Part shown: piece after piece, positions 1-8,889 of the stretch
How the letters are laid out: every line of letters starts with the position of its first letter
How positions within the stretch are numbered: the stretch's first letter is position 1
Origin: Maribellus sediminis
Lineage (GTDB): Bacteria; Bacteroidota; Bacteroidia; Bacteroidales; Prolixibacteraceae
Length of the DNA stretch: 64,000 nucleotides
Direction: 5' to 3'
Assembly: GCF_011799805.1 (NCBI RefSeq)
Contig: NZ_WXUB01000002.1
Span: forward strand, 1,261,650 to 1,325,649
Translations under genes and position numbers: made by a program
The notes under the pieces: model-generated
The model's database searches: none
The model's input: only the letters and a program-made list of their open reading frames with translations
What the model was told of the DNA's origin: nothing

Positions 1-57
1 TTTACTTCCAACCTACCCGGAAGTATTATAGCTTACCTGTAATTAAATTTACCAGGC

Positions 58-1158
58 TTATACATTAAAACGGAAATGCATAATGTCTCCGTCCTGAACC
101 ACGTATTCTTTTCCTTCGATCGCCATTTTTCCGGCTTCCTTGCAGGCAAGCTCCGAACCAAGAGTTACAAAGTCGTTGTACTTGATCACTTCGGCACGAA
201 TAAATCCTTTTTCGAAATCGGAGTGGATAACACCGGCAGCTTGTGGTGCCTTGCTACCTTTGTGGTAAGTCCATGCACGAACTTCTTTCACACCGGCAGT
301 AAAATAAGTTTCGAGCTGCAACAGTTTGTAGGCCGATTTAATCAGTTTACTAACTCCAGCTTCTTCTAAACCAAGGTCATCTAAAAACATCTGGCGTTCT
401 TCAAAATCTTCCAGCTCTGCAATATCGGCTTCTGTGGCAGCTGCGATCATCAGCATTTCAGCATTTTCGTCTTTTATTGCTTCCTTAACCGCCTCAACGT
501 ATTTATTTCCTTTTAAAACAGCGGGCTCGTCTACATTGCATACATAAAGAATAGGCTTATTTGTCAACAATTGCAAACCTTTTACAGTGGCAAGATCAGC
601 GGGATCAACTTCAACTGTACGTGCTGATTTTCCCTGCACCAACACTTCTTTATAGGTTGAAAGAATGCGATACAAGCGCTTTGCTTCCGGATCGTTTCCG
701 GTACGTGCCTGTTTTTCAACTTTTACAATCCGGCTTTCAACAGTTTCAAGGTCCTTTAACTGTAATTCAATATCAATAGTTTCCTTATCACGAACCGGAT
801 CAATGGTTGTATCAACGTGGGTAATGTTGTCGTTTTCGAAACAGCGCAAAACGTGGATAATAGCATCGGTTTCACGAATATTTCCAAGGAACTTGTTTCC
901 CAGTCCTTCACCTTTGCTTGCACCTTTCACCAGGCCGGCAATATCAACAATTTCAACGGTGGTAGGAACCACACGCTGAGGTTTTACCAGTTCTTCGAGT
1001 TTATTCAATCGTTCATCGGGAACGGTAATTACCCCTAAATTGGGTTCAATAGTACAAAAAGGAAAATTAGCCGACTGTGCTTTCGCACTCGACAAACAGT
1101 TGAAAAGTGTTGATTTTCCCACATTTGGCAAACCAACAATACCACATTTTAAAGCCAT
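58..1158 (-). CDS. ychF: Redox-regulated P-loop ATPase YchF
   Basis: An OBG-like P-loop ATPase of 366 residues, the usual family length. The P-loop GLPNVGKST lies at residues 9-17, the G3 motif DIAG at about 72-75, and the G4 position reads NVDE rather than NKxD, which fits the family's preference for ATP over GTP. The C-terminal TGS-type domain is present (about residue 280 onward). Known members bind the ribosome and act in stress and translation responses in the cytoplasm. The gene stands alone, divergent from the Nudix regulator, and a TACCTTTG -7 box lies about 25 bases upstream of the ATG. Identification is very secure; the physiological role in this organism is not visible from sequence. 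Confidence 0.97.
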   Translation of the reverse strand: MALKCGIVGLPNVGKSTLFNCLSSAKAQSANFPFCTIEPNLGVITVPDERLNKLEELVKPQRVVPTTVEIVDIAGLVKGASKGEGLGNKFLGNIRETDAIIHVLRCFENDNITHVDTTIDPVRDKETIDIELQLKDLETVESRIVKVEKQARTGNDPEAKRLYRILSTYKEVLVQGKSARTVEVDPADLATVKGLQLLTNKPILYVCNVDEPAVLKGNKYVEAVKEAIKDENAEMLMIAAATEADIAELEDFEERQMFLDDLGLEEAGVSKLIKSAYKLLQLETYFTAGVKEVRAWTYHKGSKAPQAAGVIHSDFEKGFIRAEVIKYNDFVTLGSELACKEAGKMAIEGKEYVVQDGDIMHFRFNV

Positions 1159-1181
1159 TTTACTTGATTAAATTTGCGCTG

Positions 1182-1189
1182 CAAAGGTA
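1182..1189 (-). promoter_or_regulatory. Bacteroidota -7 box of ychF
   Basis: On the minus strand this reads TACCTTTG, matching TAnnTTTG, 23 bases before the ychF start codon. I see no good TTTG -33 element at the expected spacing. Confidence 0.5.
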
Positions 1190-1487
1190 ATTTTTTTTTG
1201 AAATTTACTCTAACCCTATTATGATCTATTCCAATGATTTAAATTCAGTGGATCAACCCTTTACAAAAACTTTAATCTACTGTTTTTCAGAGCAATAAAA
1301 CGTTTGATTTCGAAAGATCAAAACTGATTGCAACAACTTACCCTGAATATTCAAATTTTTCACTAAAATTGAAGTGACAAAAAAGTGAAAGTAAAAACTC
1401 TGAATTATCAAGCTGGACGGCAGCCACAAAGCTTATTGTGTTTCGCACAATTAAAAAGAAAAATATGGTTTTAATGGCTGCATTCCT
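1190..1487. other. Intergenic region between divergent ychF and Nudix regulator
   Basis: About 300 AT-rich bases between divergent genes. No open reading frame, repeat or RNA gene was recognised. It should hold the -33 element of ychF and any operator for the Nudix-type regulator, but no clear palindrome stands out. Confidence 0.4.
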
Positions 1488-1495
1488 TACATTTG
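1488..1495 (+). promoter_or_regulatory. Possible -7 box of the Nudix regulator
   Basis: TACATTTG matches TAnnTTTG and ends 16 bases before the ATG at 1512, implying a very short leader. The -33 element is not obvious. Confidence 0.45.
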
Positions 1496-1511
1496 TTAAA
1501 ACTTTAAACTT

Positions 1512-2258
1512 ATGATACTTAAAAATCTGTCGATCGACTGTGTTATTTTCGGTTTTAAAGACAACAAACTCAATGTTTTGTTATGGCAGGCCGAACCCGC
1601 ACTTCTCGAGAATTTTCTCACGACCGAAGAAGAATATCAGCAAACCAAGGAAATATTTGAAAAAAACCCTGCACTGGCCTCCGACCAATACTGGGGACTT
1701 ATTGGTACCCACCTTCCCATTGAAGAGGATTTGGATGTTTATGCAAAAAAAATTCTTGAGGTTGCAACAGGTTTAAAAAACATTTACCTGAAACAATTCA
1801 AAACATTTGGCGACTCGAAGCGCATTCCGCATATGCGTGTTCTAACTGTGGCTTACTATGCTCTTATTAACCCTGAATATCACGATCTGGAATTATCATC
1901 GATTGCCAAGGCTGTTAAATGGTTCGAAATTGATAAACTTCCTAAAGTGATTTTCGACTCTGAAGCCATTATCGACAGTGCGCTCAGAACTCTGCGTGAG
2001 GAAGTAAAATATCACCCGGTTGGTTTCCATTTGTTGCCCGAAAACTTTACTTTAACCGAATTGCAGACCTTGTATGAAGTTATTCTGGATAAAAAACTCG
2101 ACACCCGAAATTTCAGGAAAAAAATACAAAAAATGGGATTGTTGGTCGACACGCAGAAAAAACAAACCAATGTGGCACACCGCGCAGCTAAACTTTATGC
2201 TTTCGATATGAAAATTTACCAGCAACTTACCGAAGAAGGTCTGAATTTTAGTATCTAA
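1512..2258 (+). CDS. Nudix-fold transcriptional regulator, NrtR-like
   Basis: A 248-residue protein with an N-terminal Nudix-fold half and a C-terminal winged-helix half (about residues 165-235, ending HRAAKLYAFD). This is the architecture of NrtR/AraR-type regulators, which bind ADP-ribose or sugar-derived ligands and repress NAD or sugar genes. The Nudix box is degenerate: around residues 70-95 (GTHLPIEEDLDVYAKKILE) the REUxEE core reads KKILEV, so catalysis is unlikely and the domain probably serves as a ligand sensor. The flanking genes are a translation-linked ATPase and an ECF sigma factor, so the target operon cannot be named from context. The annotation as a regulator rather than a hydrolase is family-based inference. 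Confidence 0.85.
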   Translation: MILKNLSIDCVIFGFKDNKLNVLLWQAEPALLENFLTTEEEYQQTKEIFEKNPALASDQYWGLIGTHLPIEEDLDVYAKKILEVATGLKNIYLKQFKTFGDSKRIPHMRVLTVAYYALINPEYHDLELSSIAKAVKWFEIDKLPKVIFDSEAIIDSALRTLREEVKYHPVGFHLLPENFTLTELQTLYEVILDKKLDTRNFRKKIQKMGLLVDTQKKQTNVAHRAAKLYAFDMKIYQQLTEEGLNFSI

Positions 2259-2309
2259 AATTGGCATTAAACCTTTACCGGCAAAACGTGTCATACTGAG
2301 GAACTATTT

Positions 2310-2858
2310 ATGCCGGATTCAGAACAACATATTATCGCCGATCTTAGGGACGAAAACAAGAGAGATCTTGCTTTCCACGTTCTGGTAAAAACATACCAGG
2401 AACGCTTGTACTGGCACATCCGGAAAATTGTAATGAACCACGACGATGCCGACGACATCCTGCAGAATACCTTTATGAAGGTTTGGCGCAGCATCGACAA
2501 ATTCAGGGAAGAATCGAGCCTTTACACCTGGTTGTACAGAATTGCCACCAACGAATCGATTACTTTTTTAAATTCAAAGAAAAAGAAAAGCCTGATGGCA
2601 CTGGGAGAGGAAAATGAATACCTTGTTGACAACCTGATGTCGGATCCGTATTTTGACGGCGATGAGATTCAGCTAAAATTACAGGAGGCTATTTTAAAAT
2701 TACCCGAAAAACAAAGGCTGGTTTTTAACATGAAATATTTTGATGAAATGAAATACGACGACATGGCGCAAATTCTCGACACCTCGGTTGGAGCGCTAAA
2801 AGCATCGTATCATCATGCTACCAAAAAGATTGAAGAATTTTTGAAAAATACGGATTAG
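2310..2858 (+). CDS. ECF-type RNA polymerase sigma factor
   Basis: A 182-residue sigma-70 family protein with only regions 2 and 4. Region 2 (about residues 25-95) carries the DADDILQNTFMKVWR helix used for core binding, and region 4 (about 130-176) has the LPEKQRLVFNMKY recognition helix. It heads a three-gene unit with a single-pass membrane protein and a Spy-like periplasmic protein, which suggests envelope-stress control with sigma held at the membrane. It starts 51 bases after the Nudix regulator and might share its transcript. The exact ECF subgroup cannot be told from sequence alone. Confidence 0.93.
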   Translation: MPDSEQHIIADLRDENKRDLAFHVLVKTYQERLYWHIRKIVMNHDDADDILQNTFMKVWRSIDKFREESSLYTWLYRIATNESITFLNSKKKKSLMALGEENEYLVDNLMSDPYFDGDEIQLKLQEAILKLPEKQRLVFNMKYFDEMKYDDMAQILDTSVGALKASYHHATKKIEEFLKNTD

Positions 2859-2905
2859 CAAGATTTAAACCTTTTATAAGAATTAGAGTCAATAATAATA
2901 TTAAA

Positions 2906-3373
2906 ATGGGAAAAATGAATGAGTTGAAAAATAACGCACCCGAATTATCGAAACTGAAGAAGGAGCATCCGTTCAGGACTCCGGACAATTATTTCGATGA
3001 TTTTTCTGCCCGTCTTCAAATGAAGCTGGAAGCCGAGAAAAGTGCAGCCGTTCCCAGGAAAATCAAGTTTATTCAAATACTTAAACCGGCACTGGGACTG
3101 GCAGCAAGCTTTGCTTTGATCTTTATGCTGGTATACGTGCCTTTAAAAACATTTATACCCGAGCGGGTAACAGACTTAGCCCAAAACACTGAGGAAACTG
3201 ATGCAGATTGGGGTATTTTAAATTACATAGAAAGTATCGACGAGTCGTCTTTCGTTGCATTGTTAAACGAATCGGAAAATAACGATGATTTTACAGATGA
3301 TGAATTGACTTTATATGTAAGCGCCAATTTTAGTGATTACGAACTTTACGAAAATTTGAAAAATAACCAATAA
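2906..3373 (+). CDS. Single-pass membrane protein, putative anti-sigma factor
   Basis: 155 residues. A charged N-terminal cytoplasmic part contains HPFRTPDNYFDDF (about residues 21-33), a motif I associate with small Bacteroidota proteins encoded beside ECF sigma genes. One hydrophobic segment follows at about residues 60-78, then an acidic outer domain rich in Asp and Glu. Position directly after an ECF sigma gene (47-base gap) and before an exported Spy-like protein supports an anti-sigma role, but no zinc-finger (ZAS) motif is present, so this is inferred from context. An in-frame ATG three codons downstream is an alternative start. Confidence 0.7.
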   Translation: MGKMNELKNNAPELSKLKKEHPFRTPDNYFDDFSARLQMKLEAEKSAAVPRKIKFIQILKPALGLAASFALIFMLVYVPLKTFIPERVTDLAQNTEETDADWGILNYIESIDESSFVALLNESENNDDFTDDELTLYVSANFSDYELYENLKNNQ

Positions 3374-3377
3374 GATT

Positions 3378-3848
3378 ATGAAACGGATTTTTGCAATCAT
3401 ATTTATCAGCCTTTTTCTTGTAAGTCAGGGTTTTTCCCAGGAAAAGAACAGGGATGGGAATCAGGACCGGTGGGAAAAATACAGGTCTGAAAAAGTAGCA
3501 TTTCTTACCAATAAACTGGATTTGACACCTCAGGAAGCTGAAAAATTCTGGCCGGTTTATAATGCAATGGAAAAGGAACGATCGGAAGTACAGAAAAGTA
3601 GACGCGATTTGGAGAAACAAGTTCGTGAAGCAACCGAACAGTCATCCGATCACGAAATAATAAAACTGACACGGGAATTTGCGAGCAACCTCGAAAAAGA
3701 AGGCATGCTGGCTACCGAATATAACGAGAAATTCCTGAAGATTCTTCCACCACAAAAAGTACTTAAGATGTACAAGGCCGAAGGAGAATTCAGAATGTAC
3801 ATGTTCCGAAAGTTTAGGGAACATCGAGACGATTCACCCGATGAATAA
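3378..3848 (+). CDS. Spy/CpxP-like exported protein
   Basis: 156 residues with a clear signal peptide (hydrophobic residues 4-20, cleavage near FSQ-E). The mature part is helical and highly charged. It carries a motif LDLTPQEAEKFWPVYN (about residues 48-63) that resembles the LTxxQ-type helices of Spy, CpxP and CnrX sensors. It follows the putative anti-sigma gene by 4 bases. Known relatives act as periplasmic chaperones or as stress or metal sensors that control an ECF sigma factor through its anti-sigma. The ligand is unknown and the homology is remote, so the sensor role is inference. Confidence 0.7.
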   Translation: MKRIFAIIFISLFLVSQGFSQEKNRDGNQDRWEKYRSEKVAFLTNKLDLTPQEAEKFWPVYNAMEKERSEVQKSRRDLEKQVREATEQSSDHEIIKLTREFASNLEKEGMLATEYNEKFLKILPPQKVLKMYKAEGEFRMYMFRKFREHRDDSPDE

Positions 3849-3851
3849 AAT

Positions 3852-3884
3852 AAAAAAAAGACAGGCCAAAGCCTGTCTTTTTTC
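3852..3884. terminator. Bidirectional intrinsic terminator
   Basis: An A-run, the stem AGACAGGC, loop CAAA, stem GCCTGTCT and a T-run. It lies between the Spy-like gene and the convergent DUF4870 gene and has U-tracts on both strands. Confidence 0.9.
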
Positions 3885-3901
3885 GTTTATCGTTTTTACA
3901 A

Positions 3902-4192
3902 TTATAATGCCTTAAACCAATCCTGAAATAATTTACCAACCCAGGGAATTTCTTTCATTTCGCCGTTTACCGCACCAATAAGACTAATAATCCAGAATAC
4001 CAGAGTTATTATCCATCCAACAATGTTTAGAACAGGAATGAAAGTAATTACAAGCGAGAACAGCCAGAGTCCCAACATCTGGCGAATGTAGAAGCTGGCC
4101 AGTTCATCTTTTTCATTTGAATTAATGATCAAGGCAATTACCCAACCTATCCAGGTAATATGTGCAACAATTGCTTTTGTTTTTCCATCCAT
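3902..4192 (-). CDS. DUF4870 family small membrane protein
   Basis: 96 residues starting MDGKTKAIVAHITWIGW. The longer reading from 4258 adds a basic, non-conserved stretch, so the ATG at 4190-4192 is preferred. Three hydrophobic segments are visible (about residues 7-22, 40-58 and 60-76) with the family pattern of a loop containing SFYIRQMLGL between helices 1 and 2. DUF4870/Tic20-like proteins are small inner-membrane proteins of unknown role. The gene stands alone, converging on the ECF unit and downstream of the sulfatase pair. Confidence 0.85.
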   Translation of the reverse strand: MDGKTKAIVAHITWIGWVIALIINSNEKDELASFYIRQMLGLWLFSLVITFIPVLNIVGWIITLVFWIISLIGAVNGEMKEIPWVGKLFQDWFKAL

Positions 4193-4305
4193 TTCATTTC
4201 GAGTTTTAAATTTCTTTAAAAGTAAGGATTTATGCTCTTTCCGCTTCAACAAAAGCATAAAAAAGTCGCTTTATGTTTACCAAATGTATAGAAACACTAT
4301 GCGCA

Positions 4306-5880
4306 TCAGTCGTTCCAGTGTGTTGAAATAAGATCCTGCATCACCGGGTAATCCTTGTCTGTATCTCCGTTTTCGTTACGTAATCGTATCAACTCTGTTT
4401 TCATCTCTGCTATGATAGCAGCATATTCAGCCTCGCCATAAGCATTGTGCAGCTCTTTCGGATCTTTTTGCAGGTCGTAGAATTCCCAGGCCGGCTCGGT
4501 TGTTTCCTTTTGGGTACCTTCTTTTTCAAGCGGCTGTCCATAAAAGAAAGCCAGTTTATATCGCTGATTTCTGATGCCGAAATGAGCAGGACGATCAACT
4601 AAATGCAACCAATAACGATAATACATTGAGTGGCGCCAGTTGTCGGGTGTTTCACCTTTCAGGTTTGCTCTGAAACTGTTCCCTTCAACAAAATCAGGTT
4701 TCTTAACGCCTGCAAAATCGGCCAGTAAAGCTGCAAAATCAATGTTCAGAATAATGTCGTTGATACGTTTACCCCCATTAAATTCTTTGGGATAACGAAT
4801 AACAAAAGGCATTCGGAGTGACTCTTCGTAAATCAGTCGCTTATCGAAGAAACCGTGTTCGCCTAAAAAGTAGCCTTGATCGGCAGTATAAATCACCACG
4901 GTATTGTCTGCAATGCCTTCAGCTTCCAGAAAGTCGAGCAATTTGCCAATATTGTCATCTATGGCTGCCCCGCTTCGGATAAAATCCTTAACGAGTTTGT
5001 GGTAAGTTTTTCTGCGTTGTTCTTTGGCATCCAGACCGTCAACCGAAAACGGTAGCTCGGGATATTGTGCCCAGTAGGTCGAATCGCGGGTATTTGCAAG
5101 GAAGCGATCACGCAGATTTTCCAACACCTGCCCCTTAAAAGTACGGCCTGTTGTTTCGGGGCCTGCATCGAACAGACTGGCCGGCTCAGGAATTTCAACA
5201 CTATCCAATAGATGCTTAAAGCGATCGGGAAAATCATAAGGTTCGTGTGTCGCCTTAAAATGACACATCATCATAAAAGGCTTTGTCTTGTCGCGGTTTT
5301 TCATCCAGTCGATACTCAAATCGGCAATCACATCGGTTGAAAAACCTTCGTATTCTTTTCCTCCGCCATAACCGTCTTCCCAGTTCTCTTTGGTTTTCAG
5401 GATCGGATTCCAGTAACGTCCCTGCCCGGGCAATACATTAAAATAATCGAAACCTGCAGGTTGCTTTTTTAAGTGCCATTTTCCTACAATGGCGGTTTGG
5501 TAGCCATTTTCGTGCAGTACTTTGGCTATGTTCATGCTATCGGGATACAAGGCATCGGCCAGGGTATATACCCCGTTGTGGTGGCTGTACTGACCGGTTA
5601 AAATAGTGGCACGACTCGGCGTACAAATTGAGTTTGTGCAAAAGCAATTATCCAGCACCACTCCTTCTTCGGCCAGCCGGCTGATATTTGGTGTATGTAC
5701 TACATCTTTAAGAATTCCGCCATAGATACCCCAGGCTTGCGATGTATGGTCATCACTAAGAATAAAGAGGATATTTGGTTGCTCCTTCGGTTCCTCTTTT
5801 GTATTGCAAGCTGAAAAAAGCAAAATCGTGGCACAAACAAACAGTGCAGATTTGAGTGCTTCTATAAGTTTAGTATTCAT
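4306..5880 (-). CDS. Formylglycine-dependent sulfatase, lipoprotein
   Basis: 524 residues of the type I (S1) sulfatase family. The lipobox FSAC places the lipidated cysteine at residue 25, followed by NTKEE, an acidic stretch that could direct surface export. Metal ligands DD lie at about residues 43-44 and the signature CTPSR at residues 86-90, where Cys86 would be converted to formylglycine. ATVLTG-type continuation and a late DQGYFLGEHG motif (metal ligands) are intact. It lies 19 bases downstream of a second sulfatase and is clearly co-transcribed with it. Substrate (a sulfated glycan or aryl sulfate) is not determinable here; no SusC/SusD pair or glycoside hydrolase is adjacent. Confidence 0.93.
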   Translation of the reverse strand: MNTKLIEALKSALFVCATILLFSACNTKEEPKEQPNILFILSDDHTSQAWGIYGGILKDVVHTPNISRLAEEGVVLDNCFCTNSICTPSRATILTGQYSHHNGVYTLADALYPDSMNIAKVLHENGYQTAIVGKWHLKKQPAGFDYFNVLPGQGRYWNPILKTKENWEDGYGGGKEYEGFSTDVIADLSIDWMKNRDKTKPFMMMCHFKATHEPYDFPDRFKHLLDSVEIPEPASLFDAGPETTGRTFKGQVLENLRDRFLANTRDSTYWAQYPELPFSVDGLDAKEQRRKTYHKLVKDFIRSGAAIDDNIGKLLDFLEAEGIADNTVVIYTADQGYFLGEHGFFDKRLIYEESLRMPFVIRYPKEFNGGKRINDIILNIDFAALLADFAGVKKPDFVEGNSFRANLKGETPDNWRHSMYYRYWLHLVDRPAHFGIRNQRYKLAFFYGQPLEKEGTQKETTEPAWEFYDLQKDPKELHNAYGEAEYAAIIAEMKTELIRLRNENGDTDKDYPVMQDLISTHWND

Positions 5881-5899
5881 ATCGCTTAACTTATTAGTT

Positions 5900-7456
5900 T
5901 TAATTCGCTAAATCGTCGACTCCTTTATACAACTCACGCCAATCTTTAAGCCGCTCTGAATCTGTTCGTATATCTTCAGGATAATTGGGACTGTAAACCA
6001 TGTTTTCGGTTCGTAACACCAGTCTTCCATCTTTTACAAAACCTTCTCCCCTTTCGCTCAGATGATCCACCATGTGCTGGCGCCACTTTTCCAGTTCTTT
6101 TTTGTTGGTCTCCGAGAGGTCTGTTATCTCACCCGGATCATTTTTCAGGTTGAATAACTGCTCCTTTCCAGTACTAAAAAACCAGATATACTTCCAGGTA
6201 CCGTCGGTAAGGGCACTCCAGTAATTATCCTTACTGTAGGTTGTTGAATGTTCCATATCGATGTAAGGCCGCCATTCCGATTTTGGATTGCGAACCAGGT
6301 TAAGCATCGACAAGCCATCCAGCTCTTCAGGAATTTCGGCTCCGGCAGCATCAAGGAAGGTAGGCAAAAAGTCGCGTAATTCAGTCGTATTTTCAAGTGT
6401 TGCGCCACGCTGCAATTTCCCTTCAAAATTCTTTGGCCATTTCAAAATAAAAGGCACATTCGATGAACCTTCGTAGGCATAGGTTTTTCGCCAGTGGTAA
6501 TGATCTCCCATCATATCGCCATGATCAGAAGTAAAACAGATCAGCGCATTGTCGTACATTCCCTTTTCTTTTAAGGTTTTTATGATCTCACCAACCATTT
6601 CGTCGATAAAGGTAATGTTGGCATAATAATGACGTCGGCTTTCAACCGCATAGTCGACTCCGTAATCGCCGAATGCAGCATCCGGACCACCATCGTAGCC
6701 CTGCCATTCTGCGTCCCAATCACCCAGATAAGGCTCCGGAATTTTAGCGTCTTTGTACATGTCGAGCACTCGTTGGGGCGGATCGTACGGACTGTGCGGA
6801 CGGGCAAACGAAACTTTCAGGTAAAGTGGTTGATCCAGATTGTAATTTTTTATCAATTCAATGGCCGTTTCTCCGGTCCAGTAGGTAGGATGCAGTTTTT
6901 CGTCGAGTTGATAAACTCCATAGCGGTGTTCATTCCAGCCGATTCCTGTTTTGTCCGGATCTTCGCCCGGCGCCTGCAGTTTAAACCAATCGCGGTAATC
7001 GCTGATGTAACCGTCCTGTTCCACACGTCCACTTTCGTCAACCAATGTTCCGTTGAAACCGTGCAAAGCCTTTTGCGGAAACCAGTGCATTTTACCAATT
7101 CCGAACGTATAATAACCGGCTTCGCGAAGCAATTCAGGCATTTCGTATTTATACTTACGTGCTATTTTTCCATACCCCAGCATTCCGTGGTGCCATGGCG
7201 AAAGTCCGGTAAGCAATCCTGCGCGGGCCGGAGTGCAACTTGGTGTTGCTGAATAGCCGTTTTCGAATATCACTCCTTCTTCAGCTAACTTGTCGATGTT
7301 GGGAGAAATCACGGCTTCGTTGCCCATGCAACCCAATGCATCAGCACGTTGCTGATCGGTCATGATAAAAATGATGTGAGGTGGTTTGGAGTGGTCCTGC
7401 GCGGAAATCTTAAACGTAGTTAAGAATAACAGAACTACAAACAAAACGTTTTTCAT
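5900..7456 (-). CDS. Formylglycine-dependent sulfatase, secreted
   Basis: 518 residues with an SPI-type signal peptide (residues 1-20, ending ISAQ) rather than a lipobox. The N-terminal HIIFIMTDQQRADALG contains the first metal ligands, and CTPAR at residues 74-78 is the formylglycine signature (CxPxR with Ala at the fourth place, an accepted variant). A second metal site, TSDHGDMMGDH, lies near residue 315. It is the promoter-proximal gene of a two-sulfatase operon. The two proteins differ enough that they probably cleave different sulfate positions on the same polymer; that is inference. The maturase (anSME) must be encoded elsewhere. Confidence 0.93.
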   Translation of the reverse strand: MKNVLFVVLLFLTTFKISAQDHSKPPHIIFIMTDQQRADALGCMGNEAVISPNIDKLAEEGVIFENGYSATPSCTPARAGLLTGLSPWHHGMLGYGKIARKYKYEMPELLREAGYYTFGIGKMHWFPQKALHGFNGTLVDESGRVEQDGYISDYRDWFKLQAPGEDPDKTGIGWNEHRYGVYQLDEKLHPTYWTGETAIELIKNYNLDQPLYLKVSFARPHSPYDPPQRVLDMYKDAKIPEPYLGDWDAEWQGYDGGPDAAFGDYGVDYAVESRRHYYANITFIDEMVGEIIKTLKEKGMYDNALICFTSDHGDMMGDHYHWRKTYAYEGSSNVPFILKWPKNFEGKLQRGATLENTTELRDFLPTFLDAAGAEIPEELDGLSMLNLVRNPKSEWRPYIDMEHSTTYSKDNYWSALTDGTWKYIWFFSTGKEQLFNLKNDPGEITDLSETNKKELEKWRQHMVDHLSERGEGFVKDGRLVLRTENMVYSPNYPEDIRTDSERLKDWRELYKGVDDLAN

Positions 7457-7541
7457 GGTCTTAATTTTTAGATCTACAAATCTAGGTATTCTCTAAAAAA
7501 ATAAGACAAATTCGCCCGTAATTATAAAAATTTTAAAAAGA

Positions 7542-8768
7542 TTAAATGTCGTAGTTAAAACCTTTCAGGTGATGTCCCATCCTGTCGCGCTTGGTTTTCA
7601 TGTACCGTTGATTGTGTTCGTTCGGCGGAATTTCCACCGGTACAATCTCGGTTACCTCAAGGCCATAACCTTCCAAACCAACACGCTTTACCGGATTGTT
7701 CGTCATCAGGCGCATTTTGGTAACTCCCAGGTTACGCAGAATTTGGGCGCCGACACCATAATCGCGTTCATCGGCTTTAAAACCGAGATGTATATTGGCT
7801 TCAACGGTATCCAGTCCCTGGTCCTGAAGTTTGTAGGCAGCAATTTTATTCAGCAATCCAATACCGCGACCTTCCTGCATCATGTAAACAATTACACCTT
7901 TTCCTTCACGGTCGATCATTTCCATGGCTTCGTGCAGCTGGTCGCCACATTCGCAACGCATCGAACCAAAAATATCTCCGGTCATGCACGATGAATGCAC
8001 ACGCGTAAGAATGGGCTCATTCGCTTCCCAATCGCCTTTTATCAGTGCCACATGCTCGGCTCCATTTGATTTCTGACGAAAAGGAACGATTCTGAAATCG
8101 CCGTATTGAGTTGGCAAATGAACTTCTTCTCCTCTTTCTATCAGGCTTTCACTCTGAAAAAGAAATGAGATCAGGTCTTTAATAGTAACAATCTTCAGGT
8201 TATGCTTTTGGCCAAACTCGTAAAGTTCGGGTAAACGGGCCATGGTACCGTCTTCGTTCATGATCTCTACTAATACCCCTGAAGGTTTCAGTCCTGCCAA
8301 GCGGGTCAGGTCGACTGCGGCTTCAGTGTGGCCACTGCGGCGGAGGACACCGCGGTTTTTTGCTTTTAAAGGGAAGATATGCCCTGGACGTCCCAGTTGT
8401 TCGGGCCGCGTAGAATCTTCCACCAACATTTTTATGGTGATGGCACGGTCAGACGCCGAGATTCCGGTAGTCACTTCCGGATGAATAGCATCAACTGAAA
8501 CGGTGAAGTTTGTTTCGTTCGACGATGTATTCTTGCCAACCATCAAATCAAGCTTCAACTCTGTACAACGCTCTTCAGTCAGCGCAACACAAATCAACCC
8601 CCTGGCATGCAAAGCCATAAAATTTACAATTTCAGGAGTGATCAGTTCCGAAGCTACAATCAGGTCACCTTCATTCTCTCTGTCCTCGTCGTCAACAACG
8701 ATCACCATCTCCCCTCTTTGGATGGCTGCAATAGCCTCAGGAATAGTATTTAACTTGATATCTGTCAT
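7542..8768 (-). CDS. ribBA: 3,4-dihydroxy-2-butanone-4-phosphate synthase / GTP cyclohydrolase II
   Basis: A bifunctional riboflavin-pathway enzyme of 408 residues. The start [10 protein letters not shown] at 8768 is preferred; the extension to 8813 has no family counterpart. The RibB half contains [11 protein letters not shown] (residues 26-36) for Mg and ribulose-5-phosphate binding. The RibA half has [17 protein letters not shown] with zinc cysteines 261, 272 and 274. Both halves look catalytically complete. The gene stands alone. I see no FMN riboswitch upstream: only about 120 bases separate it from pbpC and they lack the conserved RFN core. Confidence 0.97.
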   Translation of the reverse strand: MTDIKLNTIPEAIAAIQRGEMVIVVDDEDRENEGDLIVASELITPEIVNFMALHARGLICVALTEERCTELKLDLMVGKNTSSNETNFTVSVDAIHPEVTTGISASDRAITIKMLVEDSTRPEQLGRPGHIFPLKAKNRGVLRRSGHTEAAVDLTRLAGLKPSGVLVEIMNEDGTMARLPELYEFGQKHNLKIVTIKDLISFLFQSESLIERGEEVHLPTQYGDFRIVPFRQKSNGAEHVALIKGDWEANEPILTRVHSSCMTGDIFGSMRCECGDQLHEAMEMIDREGKGVIVYMMQEGRGIGLLNKIAAYKLQDQGLDTVEANIHLGFKADERDYGVGAQILRNLGVTKMRLMTNNPVKRVGLEGYGLEVTEIVPVEIPPNEHNQRYMKTKRDRMGHHLKGFNYDI

Positions 8769-8791
8769 AACTGCCCTAAAAAAATCAGGGG

Positions 8792-8799
8792 CAAAATTA
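8792..8799 (-). promoter_or_regulatory. Possible -7 box of ribBA
   Basis: TAATTTTG on the minus strand matches TAnnTTTG, 23 bases before the chosen ribBA start. A -33 element at normal spacing is not clear. Its position supports the start at 8768 over the one at 8813. Confidence 0.45.
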
Positions 8800-8889
8800 C
8801 AAACTTTTACCAAACCAACTCATGATTTATATTATATGCCTGATAAGTTTGGGTTAAAGTAACACAGCATCCTGTTGTTCGAAGTTGAT

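Noticed and set aside
3..25. Small inverted repeat (TACTTCC ... GGAAGTA) after ychF
   Set aside because: Only a 7-bp stem with no T-run on the minus strand, so not a convincing terminator.
6629..7252. 207-codon open frame antisense to the second sulfatase
   Set aside because: Composition typical of a reverse-strand shadow, no domain, and the sense gene has complete catalytic motifs.
8814..8889. FMN riboswitch upstream of ribBA
   Set aside because: The region is too short and lacks the conserved RFN helices.
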